Assembly (NCBI RefSeq): GCF_001645685.2 | Contig: NZ_CP017080.1 | Location: 4,455,051-4,519,050 of the forward strand | Length of the DNA stretch: 64,000 nucleotides | Source of the DNA: Peribacillus muralis | Lineage (GTDB): Bacteria > Bacillota > Bacilli > Bacillales > DSM-1321 | Direction: 5' to 3' | Shown: one piece after another, positions 19,904 to 29,617 of the stretch | Layout of the letters: the number at the start of each line of letters is the position of its first letter | Numbering within the stretch: position 1 is the first letter of the stretch | Position numbers and translations under genes: made by a program | Notes under the pieces: model-generated | The model's input: only the letters and a program-made list of their open reading frames with translations | Database searches by the model: none | Told to the model about the DNA's origin: nothing

Positions 19904-21691
19904 TTATAACGCGTATTTCTCCATTTCAATCACCTTCACGGAAGCTTCACGTTTTTTCGCGATTACATTGATCGGGTTGTGCCTCGTCAATTTGCGAAGC
20001 GAAGAAAGCATGATGCGAAGTGTATCACCTGTTTCCACGGCAATTAACGTTTCCTTGGCATGCTGTTCAATTTCATTGAATGCTTCTTGGACGAAAATTT
20101 CAGTGTAAAGCACCTTTTGTTTGTTCTTATCCAAACCAGTGGCTGCGATCGCTTTTTCCGTACGTAATACGACAGACTCTGCAGCATATGCAAGGGATAC
20201 GATGTCCGCAATGTTGGAAAGAATTTCTTGCTCTTGGTCAAGACGTTTGCCATACTTCTGCGCAGCAAGGCCCGCTGCTAAAATACCGATTTTCTTGGCA
20301 TTCCTGACGAGCATTTTTTCCTGTGCCAACGGCTCATCACCAGGCTCTTCAGGCATCATCATCATCAATTCCTCCTGAAGTCCTTGAGCCTTTTGAAGAA
20401 GAGGCAGTTCACCTTTAAGCGCCTTCTTCAGGAATGTCCCCGGAACAAGCAGGCGATTGATTTCATTTGTGCCTTCAAAGATGCGGTTAATGCGTGAATC
20501 TCGATAAGCTTTTTCAATTTCATACTCCTGCATGAAACCATAGCCTCCATGAAGCTGTACGCCTTCGTCCGTTACGTAATCCAATACTTCAGAAGCGAAG
20601 AATTTATTCAATGAACACTCGATCGCATACTCTGCAACCGCAGCCGCCATTGATTTGCCATCTTTCACTTGCTCATCCGTCAGCTTGCTTTGTCTTTGAT
20701 CATAAAGACCGACAGTACGGTACACAGAGCTTTCCGCTGCATAAATCTTGGCGGCCATCGTCGCAAGCTTCTCCTTCGTCAAGTTAAAATCGGAAATTTT
20801 CGTTTTGAATTGTTGGCGTTGATTTGTATAGGCAGCAGTAATTTCAAGAGCACGCTTAGATCCGCCGACTGCCCCTACACCCAATTTATACCGGCCAATA
20901 TTCAAGATATTAAAAGCGATGACATGCCCTTTTCCTGCCACACCCAAAAGGTTTTCGACAGGAACAAAAACGTCTTCAAGAATCAAAGTGCGTGTAGATG
21001 AGCTCTTGATGCCCATTTTCTTCTCTTCCGCACCAGTGGATACACCCTTATACTCACGCTCTACAATGAAGGCGGAGAATTGTTCGCCATCGATTTTGGC
21101 GTATACAACGAAAACATCTGCAAAGCCTGCATTGGTGATCCATTGTTTTTCACCATTTAAAATATAGTGTGTGCCTTCGGCATTCAATTTCGCCGTCGTT
21201 TTCGCTCCTAAAGCATCAGATCCCGAGCTTGGTTCCGTTAAAGCATAAGCGGCAATTTTTTCACCAGTTGCCAATAATGGCAGATATTTTTTCTTTTGCT
21301 CCTCATTACCGAATAATACGATTGGCAGTGATCCAATCCCTACGTGTGCACCATGCGTGATGCCGAAGCCGCCTGAAAGAGCCATTTTTTCGGTAATTAA
21401 CGCAGAACTGATTTTATCAAGCCCCAGCCCGCTATATTCCTCGGGAACGTCAGCACCCAGTAAACCAATTTCGCCTGCATCCTTCAGTAATTTTACCGAA
21501 CGGTCGAATTCATGGTTTTCTATATGTTCAACTTGCGGCAAAATTTCATTCAAAACGAAATCTTCAGTGGTTTTGGCAATCATTTTATGCTCATCCGTGT
21601 AATCTTCAGGTGTGAATACTTGATCAAAAGTAATATCTTCTACTAAAAAAGCTCCACCTTTAATGAGGTTATCTGTTGTTTGATTGGACAT
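19904..21691 (-). CDS. fadE: FadE, acyl-CoA dehydrogenase
   Basis: 595 residues (B. subtilis YusJ/FadE about 594), longer than simple acyl-CoA dehydrogenases because of a C-terminal extension after residue 400. Motifs include AYALTEPSSGSDA, QWITNAGFADVF and YGFMQEYEIEKAYRDSRINR before the C-terminal FEGTNEINR, with the catalytic glutamate in this region. Performs the first, FAD-dependent oxidation of fatty acyl-CoA. Last gene of fadN-fadA-fadE. Confidence 0.95.
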   Translation of the reverse strand: MSNQTTDNLIKGGAFLVEDITFDQVFTPEDYTDEHKMIAKTTEDFVLNEILPQVEHIENHEFDRSVKLLKDAGEIGLLGADVPEEYSGLGLDKISSALITEKMALSGGFGITHGAHVGIGSLPIVLFGNEEQKKKYLPLLATGEKIAAYALTEPSSGSDALGAKTTAKLNAEGTHYILNGEKQWITNAGFADVFVVYAKIDGEQFSAFIVEREYKGVSTGAEEKKMGIKSSSTRTLILEDVFVPVENLLGVAGKGHVIAFNILNIGRYKLGVGAVGGSKRALEITAAYTNQRQQFKTKISDFNLTKEKLATMAAKIYAAESSVYRTVGLYDQRQSKLTDEQVKDGKSMAAAVAEYAIECSLNKFFASEVLDYVTDEGVQLHGGYGFMQEYEIEKAYRDSRINRIFEGTNEINRLLVPGTFLKKALKGELPLLQKAQGLQEELMMMMPEEPGDEPLAQEKMLVRNAKKIGILAAGLAAQKYGKRLDQEQEILSNIADIVSLAYAAESVVLRTEKAIAATGLDKNKQKVLYTEIFVQEAFNEIEQHAKETLIAVETGDTLRIMLSSLRKLTRHNPINVIAKKREASVKVIEMEKYAL

Positions 21692-21763
21692 ATTTTCTCC
21701 CCCTAAATGATTAATGATCAGTGAACCCGCCGGAAGCGGCCGATGGCTTCCGGAAGGATGGAA

Positions 21764-22942
21764 TTACGCTAATAATTCAAAGACTCCAGCAGCACCCATT
21801 CCGCCGCCGATACACATTGTCACGACTCCGAACTGTTGGTTTCTGCGCTTCATTTCATGTAATAGGCTTAATGTCAATTTAGCTCCCGAACAGCCAAGCG
21901 GATGACCTAAGGCAATCGCACCGCCATTCACATTGACTATCTCTTCATTCAATCCCAGCTCACGAATGATCTGGATGGATTGAGAAGCAAAAGCTTCATT
22001 CAATTCAAATAAACCAATGTCGGATAACTCCAGACCTGCCAGTTTCAAAGCTTTCGGAATGGCAGCGATTGGACCGATCCCCATAATTTCAGGCGGTACT
22101 CCTGCCACTGCAAAGGAACGGAACTTACCAATCGGCTTCATTCCCAATGAAGATGCCTTTTCCCCATCCATGACCATGACCGCGGCCGCTCCATCACTCG
22201 TTTGTGATGAGTTCCCTGCTGTGACGGATCCGGTAACGGAGAATGCAGGTCTTAGTTTTTTGAGTACGTCCGTCGTCGTTCCTGCACGCACGCCCTCATC
22301 TTGTGCGAATGTGAATGACTTTTCCTTTAATTTCAGATCAGGTCCAACCGACCGAAGGGTTACATCAACCGGTACGATTTCATCGGAGAACTTTCCTTCG
22401 GCAATGGCCTTTGCCGCCCTCTGGTGGCTTCTTACAGCAAAAGCATCTTGATCATCGCGGGAGATGCCATATTTCTTCGCAACCGCTTCAGCCGTGTGGC
22501 CCATTCCCATATAATATTCCGGTGCTGACTCGGCAAGCTGCGCATTCGGTCGCGTTACATGGCCCATCATCGGTACAAGGCTCATCGACTCCGCACCGCC
22601 GGCAATGACTGTATCGCTTTGACCGAGCATGATTCTCTCCGCTCCATATGCAATGCTTTGGAGCCCGCTTGAACAGTAACGATTGATGGTTATCGCTGGT
22701 ACTGTATAAGGCAATCCTGCCAATGCGCCGATGTTGCGTGCCATGTTCAGACCTTGCTCCGCCTCAGGCATCGCACAGCCGATAATCAGATCATCGATCG
22801 TTCCTTCATAATTTCCTGCGCGCTTTAACGTTTCCTTTACAACTAGAGCACCTAGATCATCCGGACGAACATTAGCAAGAGAACCTTTCTTCGCTCTTCC
22901 TACCGGAGTCCTTGCTCCAGCAACTATTACCGCTTCTTTCAT
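21764..22942 (-). CDS. fadA: FadA, acetyl-CoA acyltransferase (thiolase)
   Basis: 392 residues. Nucleophilic cysteine in INRYCSSGLQSIAYG near residue 88; histidine in NEAFASQS; second cysteine in ALGHPLGCSGA; C-terminal CIGGGMGAA. Cleaves 3-ketoacyl-CoA in the last step of beta-oxidation. Lies between fadN and fadE in one transcription unit. Confidence 0.96.
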   Translation of the reverse strand: MKEAVIVAGARTPVGRAKKGSLANVRPDDLGALVVKETLKRAGNYEGTIDDLIIGCAMPEAEQGLNMARNIGALAGLPYTVPAITINRYCSSGLQSIAYGAERIMLGQSDTVIAGGAESMSLVPMMGHVTRPNAQLAESAPEYYMGMGHTAEAVAKKYGISRDDQDAFAVRSHQRAAKAIAEGKFSDEIVPVDVTLRSVGPDLKLKEKSFTFAQDEGVRAGTTTDVLKKLRPAFSVTGSVTAGNSSQTSDGAAAVMVMDGEKASSLGMKPIGKFRSFAVAGVPPEIMGIGPIAAIPKALKLAGLELSDIGLFELNEAFASQSIQIIRELGLNEEIVNVNGGAIALGHPLGCSGAKLTLSLLHEMKRRNQQFGVVTMCIGGGMGAAGVFELLA

Positions 22943-23020
22943 GATGATCCCCCTTACTCATTTTTAAGCTATCGATCCATTAAGCTTCGTTTTTGTTTCT
23001 TCATCCACTACTGCCATTGA

Positions 23021-25405
23021 TCAGTTGCGAAGTGGTTTCCCTTTAATGAGCATGTGCTGCATCCTTGCTTGAGATTTCGGAGTCGATATCAGTTTCAGGA
23101 ACGCTTGCTTCTCAAGGTTCAAAATATACTGTTCATCCACTTCCGTACCAAATGGAAGTTTGCCGCCGGCGAGGACGTATGCAAGCTCTTTTGCTATGAC
23201 AAGATCATGCTCGGATAAAAATCCGGAAAGCCGCATCGATTCCGCTCCCAATAGAAGTGCTGCGTATCCCGTTTCACCCACGACAGGAATCTTCGTGCGT
23301 ACCGGGGCCGTATACCCTTGTTCATGCATGGAAATTACAGCCTGCTTCGCATCATATAGCTGATGGTCTGCATTCACGCTGATACCATCGGATGCATTAA
23401 GGAAATTGTTTCCGCGTGCTTCTTCAGCGGATGTCGATACCTTTGCCATCGCCACCGTTTCAAAAACTTGGTTGGCCACTTTCTGCAAGTCGAAGTCCAC
23501 ACCCTTTGGCATATTCTTCAATGTTTTCACGTAAAGCTCTTTCGTTCCGCCTCCGCCTGGAATCAATCCGACACCCGCTTCGACAAGACCCATATATGTT
23601 TCTGTCGTCGCCTGGATGCGTGCAGCAGGAAGGGAAACTTCAGCACCACCGCCAAGTGTCATATTGAATGGAGCCACGACTACAGGTACGGCACTGTATT
23701 TAATCTTCAGCATGGCCTTTTGGAATTGGCTGATGACCATATCTAGTTCATAAATATTGTCATCTTGCGCCTCCATCAGCATCATCGCAATATTGGCGCC
23801 TACACAGAAGTTTTTGCCTTGGTTTCCAATGACCAAGCCTTTGAAGTTCGCTTCCGCTTCATCGACAGCCGCATTGATCATTTGCATGATATCAAGACCG
23901 ATTGCATTGTTCGGTGAAGTGAATTCCAGAAGAGCCACTCCATCGCCGATATCGATCAGGCTTGCACCACTGTTTTTCTTGATTACGCCCTTTTGCTTTT
24001 TGATCGCTTTAAGATTGATCACTTTAGGATTTTCGACAAGCTCTTTATATTCACCATTATTGTAGTAATGGACTACCCCATTTTCTTCTTTATAGAAGGA
24101 AGTGATTCCCTTATCAAGCATATCCTTCACCCATTGCGGAACGATGACACCTTCGGATTCCAGCCTGGCAACCGATTTCTCTACACCGATGGCATCCCAT
24201 GTTTCAAAAGGACCTGTGGACCATCCGAAGCCCCATTTCATCGCTTGATCGATCGCCACGATGTCATCGGCAATGTCGCCAAGCAATTGGGCGGAATATA
24301 CAAGCACTGGATTCAGTACGTTCCAAAGTAATTGGCCGGCACGGTCATCACTATAAACAAGCGCTTTCATTTTGTTTGCCAAGCCCTTGGACTGCTTAGC
24401 CATTTCAATGGAAGGCGTTTTTAGTTTCTTTCGTGCTTCATATTCAAGCGTTTCGGGATTCAACTCAAGGATTTCCTTGCCCTTTTTCAAGAAGAAGCCT
24501 TGGCCTGACTTGCTTCCAAGCCATCCCCTCTCCAGCATGTCGTTCATGAAAGCAGGAATGCTGAAAACTTCTTTTTCTTCCCCATCCACTTGGTCATATA
24601 CGTTTTTCGCGACATGTGCAAAAGTATCCAAGCCGACTACATCGAGTGTCCGGAAAGTCGCGCTAGTCGCCCTTCCGATCAACGGTCCTGTTACAGAATC
24701 GACCTCGCCAACACTGTAGCCTCCCTTTTGCATTTCCCGGAGAGTGACCAACAAGCCGTATGTGCCAATCCGGTTTGCGATGAAGTTTGGTGTATCCTTG
24801 GCTTCGACGACTCCTTTTCCAAGTACATCCTCGCCAAATTGTTTCATATATTCAAGCACTTCCGGTGATGTAGCTTTAGTAGGTATGATCTCCAGCAATT
24901 TCAGATAGCGTGGTGGATTGAAGAAATGCGTTCCAAGGAAATGCTTTTGAAAATCCTCTGAACGTCCTTCTTTCATCGCCTCGATGGAAATTCCGGATGT
25001 ATTAGACGAAATGATGCTACCAGGCTTACGGTGCTGATCAACCTGGGCAAAGACACTTTTCTTCACTTCCAGTTTCTCGACGACCACTTCGATGACCCAA
25101 TCGACATCCTTTAAACGGCTTATATCATCTTCCAGGTTTCCCGCCTCGATCAACGCAAGGTTTGCCTTTGCCGATAGCGGTGCCGGCTTTTGTTTTAAAA
25201 GCTTAGTAATCGCAGTTTGACTGATGCGATTGCGTACTTGTTTATCTGCTAATGTTAGCCCTTTTTTCTTTTCATCCCCTGTAAGTTCACGAGGTACAAT
25301 ATCCAATAATAAAGTCGGAATGCCGATGTTAGCAAGGTGTGCAGCAATCCCTGATCCCATAACTCCTGACCCTAGAACAGCAGCCTTTCGTATTTGTCGA
25401 ACCAA
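23021..25405 (-). CDS. fadN: FadN, 3-hydroxyacyl-CoA dehydrogenase / enoyl-CoA hydratase
   Basis: 794 residues from a TTG at 25405, eight bases after AAGGGGG. N-terminal half: NAD-binding GSGVMGSGIAAHLAN and the dehydrogenase domain with GTHFFNPPRYLKLLEI. C-terminal half (about 490-700): crotonase domain with GNQGKNFCVGAN and AGVGLIPGGGGTKEL. Carries out hydration and second oxidation. An ATG at 25450 lies upstream of the binding site and inside the FadR operator, so it is not the start. First gene of the operon. Confidence 0.95.
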   Translation of the reverse strand: MVRQIRKAAVLGSGVMGSGIAAHLANIGIPTLLLDIVPRELTGDEKKKGLTLADKQVRNRISQTAITKLLKQKPAPLSAKANLALIEAGNLEDDISRLKDVDWVIEVVVEKLEVKKSVFAQVDQHRKPGSIISSNTSGISIEAMKEGRSEDFQKHFLGTHFFNPPRYLKLLEIIPTKATSPEVLEYMKQFGEDVLGKGVVEAKDTPNFIANRIGTYGLLVTLREMQKGGYSVGEVDSVTGPLIGRATSATFRTLDVVGLDTFAHVAKNVYDQVDGEEKEVFSIPAFMNDMLERGWLGSKSGQGFFLKKGKEILELNPETLEYEARKKLKTPSIEMAKQSKGLANKMKALVYSDDRAGQLLWNVLNPVLVYSAQLLGDIADDIVAIDQAMKWGFGWSTGPFETWDAIGVEKSVARLESEGVIVPQWVKDMLDKGITSFYKEENGVVHYYNNGEYKELVENPKVINLKAIKKQKGVIKKNSGASLIDIGDGVALLEFTSPNNAIGLDIMQMINAAVDEAEANFKGLVIGNQGKNFCVGANIAMMLMEAQDDNIYELDMVISQFQKAMLKIKYSAVPVVVAPFNMTLGGGAEVSLPAARIQATTETYMGLVEAGVGLIPGGGGTKELYVKTLKNMPKGVDFDLQKVANQVFETVAMAKVSTSAEEARGNNFLNASDGISVNADHQLYDAKQAVISMHEQGYTAPVRTKIPVVGETGYAALLLGAESMRLSGFLSEHDLVIAKELAYVLAGGKLPFGTEVDEQYILNLEKQAFLKLISTPKSQARMQHMLIKGKPLRN

Positions 25406-25431
25406 GTTTATATCCCCCTTACGCGATGTAT

Positions 25432-25449
25432 TGAATGAATGCTCATTCA
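25432..25449 (-). promoter_or_regulatory. FadR-type operator
   Basis: TGAATGAATGCTCATTCA is an 18-base imperfect palindrome matching the Bacillus FadR (YsiA) site pattern TGAATGA-N4-TCATTCA. Its position 27-44 bases before the fadN start fits repression relieved by long-chain acyl-CoA. FadR itself is not in the window. Confidence 0.8.
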
Positions 25450-25613
25450 TTTTTAATCCAAAAAAATTTGAATATTTTTTCTTATTACTAATATAGAATA
25501 TATTTGGAAATTCCGCAATGATTAAACAGGAAAAAAATATTTTTTTATCCAGCTTCCTTTGGTTATTTCTTCACGGTTCAGTAGAAAATAACGAGCAGGA
25601 GGTGACCTACAAA

Positions 25614-25745
25614 ATGAAACGTAAAGATAATCCTTCCAAAGCGGCTGTAAGTGCAGCGAGTGTCAAAGGCAATGCCGGCCCTGGCGGCGAACGTCAACAT
25701 GGAATCAATAAAGTGAACAGCCAGAACAATCAATTCAAAAAATAA
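25614..25745 (+). CDS. yuzL: YuzL-family small protein
   Basis: 43 residues, basic and low in hydrophobics, starting MKRKDNPSKAAVSAASVKGN. The NPSKA-SAA-V-GN pattern resembles the YuzL family, which lies near fadN in B. subtilis. ATG 25614 is preceded by GGAGGTGACC. Composition is like small spore proteins, but a spore role is only a guess. Transcribed opposite to the fad operon. Confidence 0.7.
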   Translation: MKRKDNPSKAAVSAASVKGNAGPGGERQHGINKVNSQNNQFKK

Positions 25746-25759
25746 TCGCCCTTCACGGC

Positions 25760-25783
25760 AGCCGGCCCACATCCGGGTCGGCT
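25760..25783. terminator. bidirectional hairpin between yuzL and fadM
   Basis: AGCCGGCCC and GGGTCGGCT (one G-U pair) form a nine-base GC-rich stem between convergent genes. T-rich tracts are present but not immediately adjacent on either side. Confidence 0.5.
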
Positions 25784-25791
25784 CCCGATCG

Positions 25792-26709
25792 TTATTTCTT
25801 GAATAACCCCTTTAGAACGAAAATAACATTGGCCGGTCTCTCCGCAAGACGGCGCATGAAATATCCATACCAATCCGTTCCATATGGAACATATACCCTC
25901 ACCTTGTATCCTTCTTCCACAAGTTCAAGCTGCTTTTCATTACGAATGCCATACAACATCTGAAATTCAAAGCAATCACCAGCGATTCCATGGAAATTCA
26001 CCAGCTCCTTCGTATACTCGATGATCTTATCGTCATGAGTGGCAACCGCTGTGAAATTTCCATTCAGTACATGCTGCTTGATGATTTTCTTGAAATTTTC
26101 ATCAACATCCTTTTTGTCGGCAAAAGCCACTTCCCTTGACTCTTTGTAAGCGCCTTTGACAAGCCTTAAGTTCGGTTGGAATTCATCCAGCTCTGAAATA
26201 TCCTTTTCCGTACGATATAGATAAGCCTGAATCACAGTCCCCAATTCATTATATTCAGCCTTTAAGCGTTTGAATACATCCAAAGTCGGCTGACAGCGCG
26301 GAAAATCTTCCATGTCAAGAGTGACAAAAACATGATTGGCCTTGGCTTCTTCCAAAATCCTCCGCATATTATCCATGACGACCCGTTCCGACAAATCCAA
26401 ACCCATCGATGTCAACTTCAAAGAAAGCTGAGAATCCAGATCATTCCTGCCGATCATGCGAATCGCTTCGATACACTGATCTGCCATCTGCCTTGCTTCT
26501 TGTTCATCCTCAATGAATTCTCCTAAATAATCTATGGTTACAGCAAGCCCCTTCCGGTTTAAATCGGCAATCACAGCCGAGGCCATTTCCAATGATTCAC
26601 CTGCAACGAATCGGGATGCCCCAAAACGCAGACCATATTTCCTCGCTGCCCTCGTCATCGTTTTATTCTTGGACAAATATAAGAACAGATTCTTCAACAT
26701 TCGTTCCAT
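25792..26709 (-). CDS. fadM: proline dehydrogenase (FadM/YusM-like)
   Basis: 305 residues, monofunctional proline dehydrogenase barrel. Family motifs: DYLGEF, LTSMGLDLS, LDMEDF, RLVKGAYKE near residue 190 and FEFQMLYGIR. Oxidises proline to pyrroline-5-carboxylate using FAD. Matches B. subtilis YusM (FadM) by position after yusL. The ATG at 26709 is seven bases after GGAGGGG; the ATG at 26727 lies upstream of that site. Confidence 0.9.
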   Translation of the reverse strand: MERMLKNLFLYLSKNKTMTRAARKYGLRFGASRFVAGESLEMASAVIADLNRKGLAVTIDYLGEFIEDEQEARQMADQCIEAIRMIGRNDLDSQLSLKLTSMGLDLSERVVMDNMRRILEEAKANHVFVTLDMEDFPRCQPTLDVFKRLKAEYNELGTVIQAYLYRTEKDISELDEFQPNLRLVKGAYKESREVAFADKKDVDENFKKIIKQHVLNGNFTAVATHDDKIIEYTKELVNFHGIAGDCFEFQMLYGIRNEKQLELVEEGYKVRVYVPYGTDWYGYFMRRLAERPANVIFVLKGLFKK

Positions 26710-26857
26710 CTGCATTCCCCTCCACATGATCTTCCGGAAAATAAATGCAATAGTTTATCTTATCATTTAATGCAATTTTCAGATATTTAGAAGCGGGAAT
26801 AAAAAATTTCCTGTAGGGAAAATTAAAGGCGTTTAATGAACACTTAAAGGAGGCAGG

Positions 26858-27139
26858 ATGATGGAACAGCAAAATTCTTTTAACAACCAACAGCAGTCCA
26901 CAGGCTTAATGAAGCAGCCCCCGGAAATGGTTTCGGTGAAAGACAGCTTATACTTGGCCGATATGCTTGCATGGAATCTGAATGCAATCAAAAAAGCACA
27001 TTTTTTTGCCACGCAATGCAAAGACCCGCAAATCATTGACGCTTTAAATCGTTGCGGACTCATGCATCAACGCCATTACGATACGATTTTGAACCATTTG
27101 GACCCAAACCAAGCTCAGACTCAACAACAATTCCAGTAA
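26858..27139 (+). CDS. yusN: CotF-like spore coat protein (YusN-like)
   Basis: About 93 residues, glutamine/asparagine-rich ends around a helical core (SLYLADMLAWNLNAIKKAHF, MHQRHYDTILNHL). This ferritin-like CotF helix pair is common in small spore coat proteins. Two ATGs (26858 and 26861) follow AAAGGAGG. First of two tandem coat genes transcribed together. Confidence 0.75.
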   Translation: MMEQQNSFNNQQQSTGLMKQPPEMVSVKDSLYLADMLAWNLNAIKKAHFFATQCKDPQIIDALNRCGLMHQRHYDTILNHLDPNQAQTQQQFQ

Positions 27140-27152
27140 AGGAGGGTTCTTG

Positions 27153-27488
27153 ATGCCCAATCAAAACAAAGTCCAAAACCCAGAATCTCCCGTAGCCAAA
27201 ACACCGCAAATGAACGATCGGGATTTTATAAACGACATGCTCGCCACCGAAAAATACTTCTGCAACTCCCTGTCGGTTGCCTTGCATGAAATGAGTAACC
27301 AAGCACTATTCCAAGACATCTTCTCCGTCTCGAAAGAAAACCAGGAGATGCAGCGTGAACTCTATAACCTCATGTTCGAAAAAGGCTGGTACGGCTTGGA
27401 AAAAGCGCAAACCGCCAGCCTAAGCCAATCCTATCAGCAATTTTCAGGATACAAAAGCCAATTCCCATATGGCTCAAACATCCAATAA
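27153..27488 (+). CDS. CotF-family spore coat protein
   Basis: 111 residues. Contains DRDFINDMLATEKYFCNSLSVALHEMSN and NQEMQRELYNLMFEKGWYGLEKA in its CotF domain. ATG 27153 follows GGAGGGTTC, 13 bases after the preceding coat gene ends, so they are cotranscribed. Likely a spore coat protein under mother-cell control; no sigma-K/E promoter was pinned down. Confidence 0.8.
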   Translation: MPNQNKVQNPESPVAKTPQMNDRDFINDMLATEKYFCNSLSVALHEMSNQALFQDIFSVSKENQEMQRELYNLMFEKGWYGLEKAQTASLSQSYQQFSGYKSQFPYGSNIQ

Positions 27489-27498
27489 TAATCTTGCA

Positions 27499-27521
27499 GG
27501 AGCTGAATTCAGCTCCTTTTT
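27499..27521 (+). terminator. terminator after the coat genes
   Basis: GGAGCTGAATTCAGCTCC is a perfect nine-base palindromic stem followed by TTTTTCC, ten bases past the stop codon. Confidence 0.85.
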
Positions 27522-27570
27522 CCTTTGTTGTAAGCTAGCTTTATCTTATGCCATTAGAGGCAAAACTTTA

Positions 27571-28200
27571 ATTCGCGAGTAAAACGGATCAGATTCGCAA
27601 GCAACCTTCTATTTTTACGAGATTTGCTCCATTTTCGTCCAAAACACCTGATTTTCTTGATGAAAATGGTTCATTTCATCGGCAAAATCCAATTTGGCGA
27701 GTAAACACGACGATTTGGCGAGTAAAGTCCCTTAATTGGCGAGTAAACCTGCTTATTTGGCGAGTAAAGTCCCTAATTTCGCGAGTAAACCTCATCAGAT
27801 TCGCAAGCAACCCTCTATTTTCACGAGATTTAGCTCCATTTTCGTCCAAAACGCCTGATTTTCTTGATGAAAATGGTTCATTTCATCGGCAAAATCCAAT
27901 TTGGCGAGTAAACACGACGATTTGGCGAGTAAAGTCCCTTAATTGGCGAGTAAACCTGCTTATTTGGCGAGTAAAGTCCCTAATTTCGCGAGTAAACCTC
28001 ATCAGATTCGCAAGCAACCTTCTATTTTTACGAGATTTGCTCCATTTTCGTCCAAAACGCCTGATTTTCTTGATGAAAATGGTTCATTTCATCGGCAAAA
28101 CCCAATTTGGCGAGTAAACACGACGATTTGGCGAGTAAAGTCCTTAAATTGGCGAGTAAACATGCCAATCTGGCGAGTAAAGCTCCTAATTCACCAGCAA
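27571..28200. repeat. 21-bp repeat array embedded in a 206-207 bp triplicated unit
   Basis: GCGAGTAAA occurs at 27575, then in three blocks: 27697-27781, 27904-27988 and 28110-28173, each stepping by exactly 21 bases (5, 5 and 4 copies). The blocks are separated by about 120 bases of shared sequence beginning CAGATTCGCAAGCAACC (27590, 27796, 28003), so the larger unit repeats every 206-207 bases. It fills the gap between convergent genes. Frames here read WRVN or FASK and are not convincing proteins. Confidence 0.9.
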
Positions 28201-28255
28201 GCATGCCAATCTGACACGTATACGCTTTGAATTTCGAAGTCTTTTTAATGTTCAT

Positions 28256-28280
28256 AAAAAAAACCCCTTAGAAAGGGGTA
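28256..28280 (-). terminator. terminator after the rodA-like gene
   Basis: Minus strand ACCCCTTTCTAAGGGGT followed by eight T. Lies 27 bases past the gene stop. Confidence 0.85.
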
Positions 28281-28306
28281 TTTCGTATAGCCGGTCCGTT
28301 TTTTCT

Positions 28307-29479
28307 TTAAATATCGGTTGAGAACATATATTTCTTGTAGTGATATCGGATGCTGAATATCAAGCCCATGGCCATCATGTTACCCATTAGCGAGCTTCCT
28401 CCGTAGGAGATGAAAGGAAGCGGGATACCGGTAATCGGTAAAAGTCCGACCGTCATGCCGATGTTTTGAAAGACGTGGAACGTCAGCATGCTTATGACTC
28501 CAACACAGATATATGTATAGAAGTTATTTTTCGTATCCATCCCCGTTTTGGTGATGTGATAGATCAATAGGAAAAACAGGGAAATGATGATGCTTGAGCC
28601 GATGAAGCCGAATTCTTCACCGATGATACTGAATATGAAATCCGAATGACTCTCGGGCAGGTACACTTCCCTTGAGCCGATGCCCTTACCGGTGGTCTGG
28701 CCAGAGCCGATGGCCAGTAAGGACTTGGTTAAGTGGTAGCCTTCCGCGCTCGCATAATTATATGGATCGAGCCAGGAGTAGATCCGGCCAAACTGATAGG
28801 TTTTTACCCCTAGGTATTTTTCCAGGAACTCTGGCTTCCAAAGGACAAAATAGAAGATCGTCGAAGCGACGACGAGTCCTCCTGACATGATTGGCAGCAA
28901 AATCTTCCAGGATATCCCTGATATGAAAATCATGCCGATCATGATGGACAGGATGACGAGCGCCGTACCCAAATCGGGCTGTTGCATGATCAGCATGAGC
29001 GGGGCACCCGTCACAATGCCGATTTTGATGAGCAGCCAAAAGTCCGTTTGAATGGTTTTCAGCGTGTTCTTTAGATGATGGTTCGAAATGACATTCGCCA
29101 AGGCTAAAATCAGGAACACCTTCATGAATTCGGAGGGCTGGATCGAACCGATTCCAGGTATGATGAACCAGCTTCTTGCACCGTTTCGTTCTGGTACGAT
29201 GCTTTCTGGCATGATTATAAGCAAAAATAACAAGAACAAGCCGAATCCATAGGCATACCAGGATATTTTTTTTAACTGGTCCGAATCAAGTGTGATGAAG
29301 CCTAAAACGATTCCAATTCCTACTATATACCAAAAAATTTGTTTGATCAGGAAGTTTTCCGTGTACTGTCCAGTCGTTTGGGCACTGTAGATCGCTAAGC
29401 AGCTTCCCACGCATAATAACAGCAATATCGTGACTAAAGAAAAATCTATTCTTGATGAAAATTTATTTTGTTCTTCCAT
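28307..29479 (-). CDS. RodA/FtsW/SpoVE (SEDS) family glycosyltransferase
   Basis: 390 residues, ten hydrophobic segments. SEDS signatures: PGIGSIQPSEFMKV, MQQPDLGTALV, HSDFIFSIIGEEFGFIGS and GIPLPFISYGGSSL near the C-terminus. These proteins polymerise lipid II glycan for wall elongation or division; the sequence is closest in style to RodA. ATG 29479 follows AAGGGAGAG; the frame start at 29527 lacks a site. Monocistronic. Confidence 0.88.
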   Translation of the reverse strand: MEEQNKFSSRIDFSLVTILLLLCVGSCLAIYSAQTTGQYTENFLIKQIFWYIVGIGIVLGFITLDSDQLKKISWYAYGFGLFLLFLLIIMPESIVPERNGARSWFIIPGIGSIQPSEFMKVFLILALANVISNHHLKNTLKTIQTDFWLLIKIGIVTGAPLMLIMQQPDLGTALVILSIMIGMIFISGISWKILLPIMSGGLVVASTIFYFVLWKPEFLEKYLGVKTYQFGRIYSWLDPYNYASAEGYHLTKSLLAIGSGQTTGKGIGSREVYLPESHSDFIFSIIGEEFGFIGSSIIISLFFLLIYHITKTGMDTKNNFYTYICVGVISMLTFHVFQNIGMTVGLLPITGIPLPFISYGGSSLMGNMMAMGLIFSIRYHYKKYMFSTDI

Positions 29480-29617
29480 ACTTAACTCTCCCTTAAAAAG
29501 GCTCCTGCGATGCATCTTCAAATACACTTATTCATTATACTTTAAACAAATAAAATCACAACTATATCGAAGAATAGTTTACAGGCCAATTCGCATGAAG
29601 CCTTTCACCTGGAAAAA

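Noticed and set aside
25406..25450. Longer fadN starting at ATG 25450
   Set aside because: The extension covers the FadR-type operator and lies upstream of the AAGGGGG site; the dehydrogenase family begins near the TTG.
27571..28200. CRISPR array
   Set aside because: The repeated motif is about 9-15 bases with 21-base period and similar intervals; there are no cas genes and spacers are too short.
27943..28255. Frames across the second repeat array
   Set aside because: Same reason: repeat-driven open frames with no start signals, lying between two terminators.
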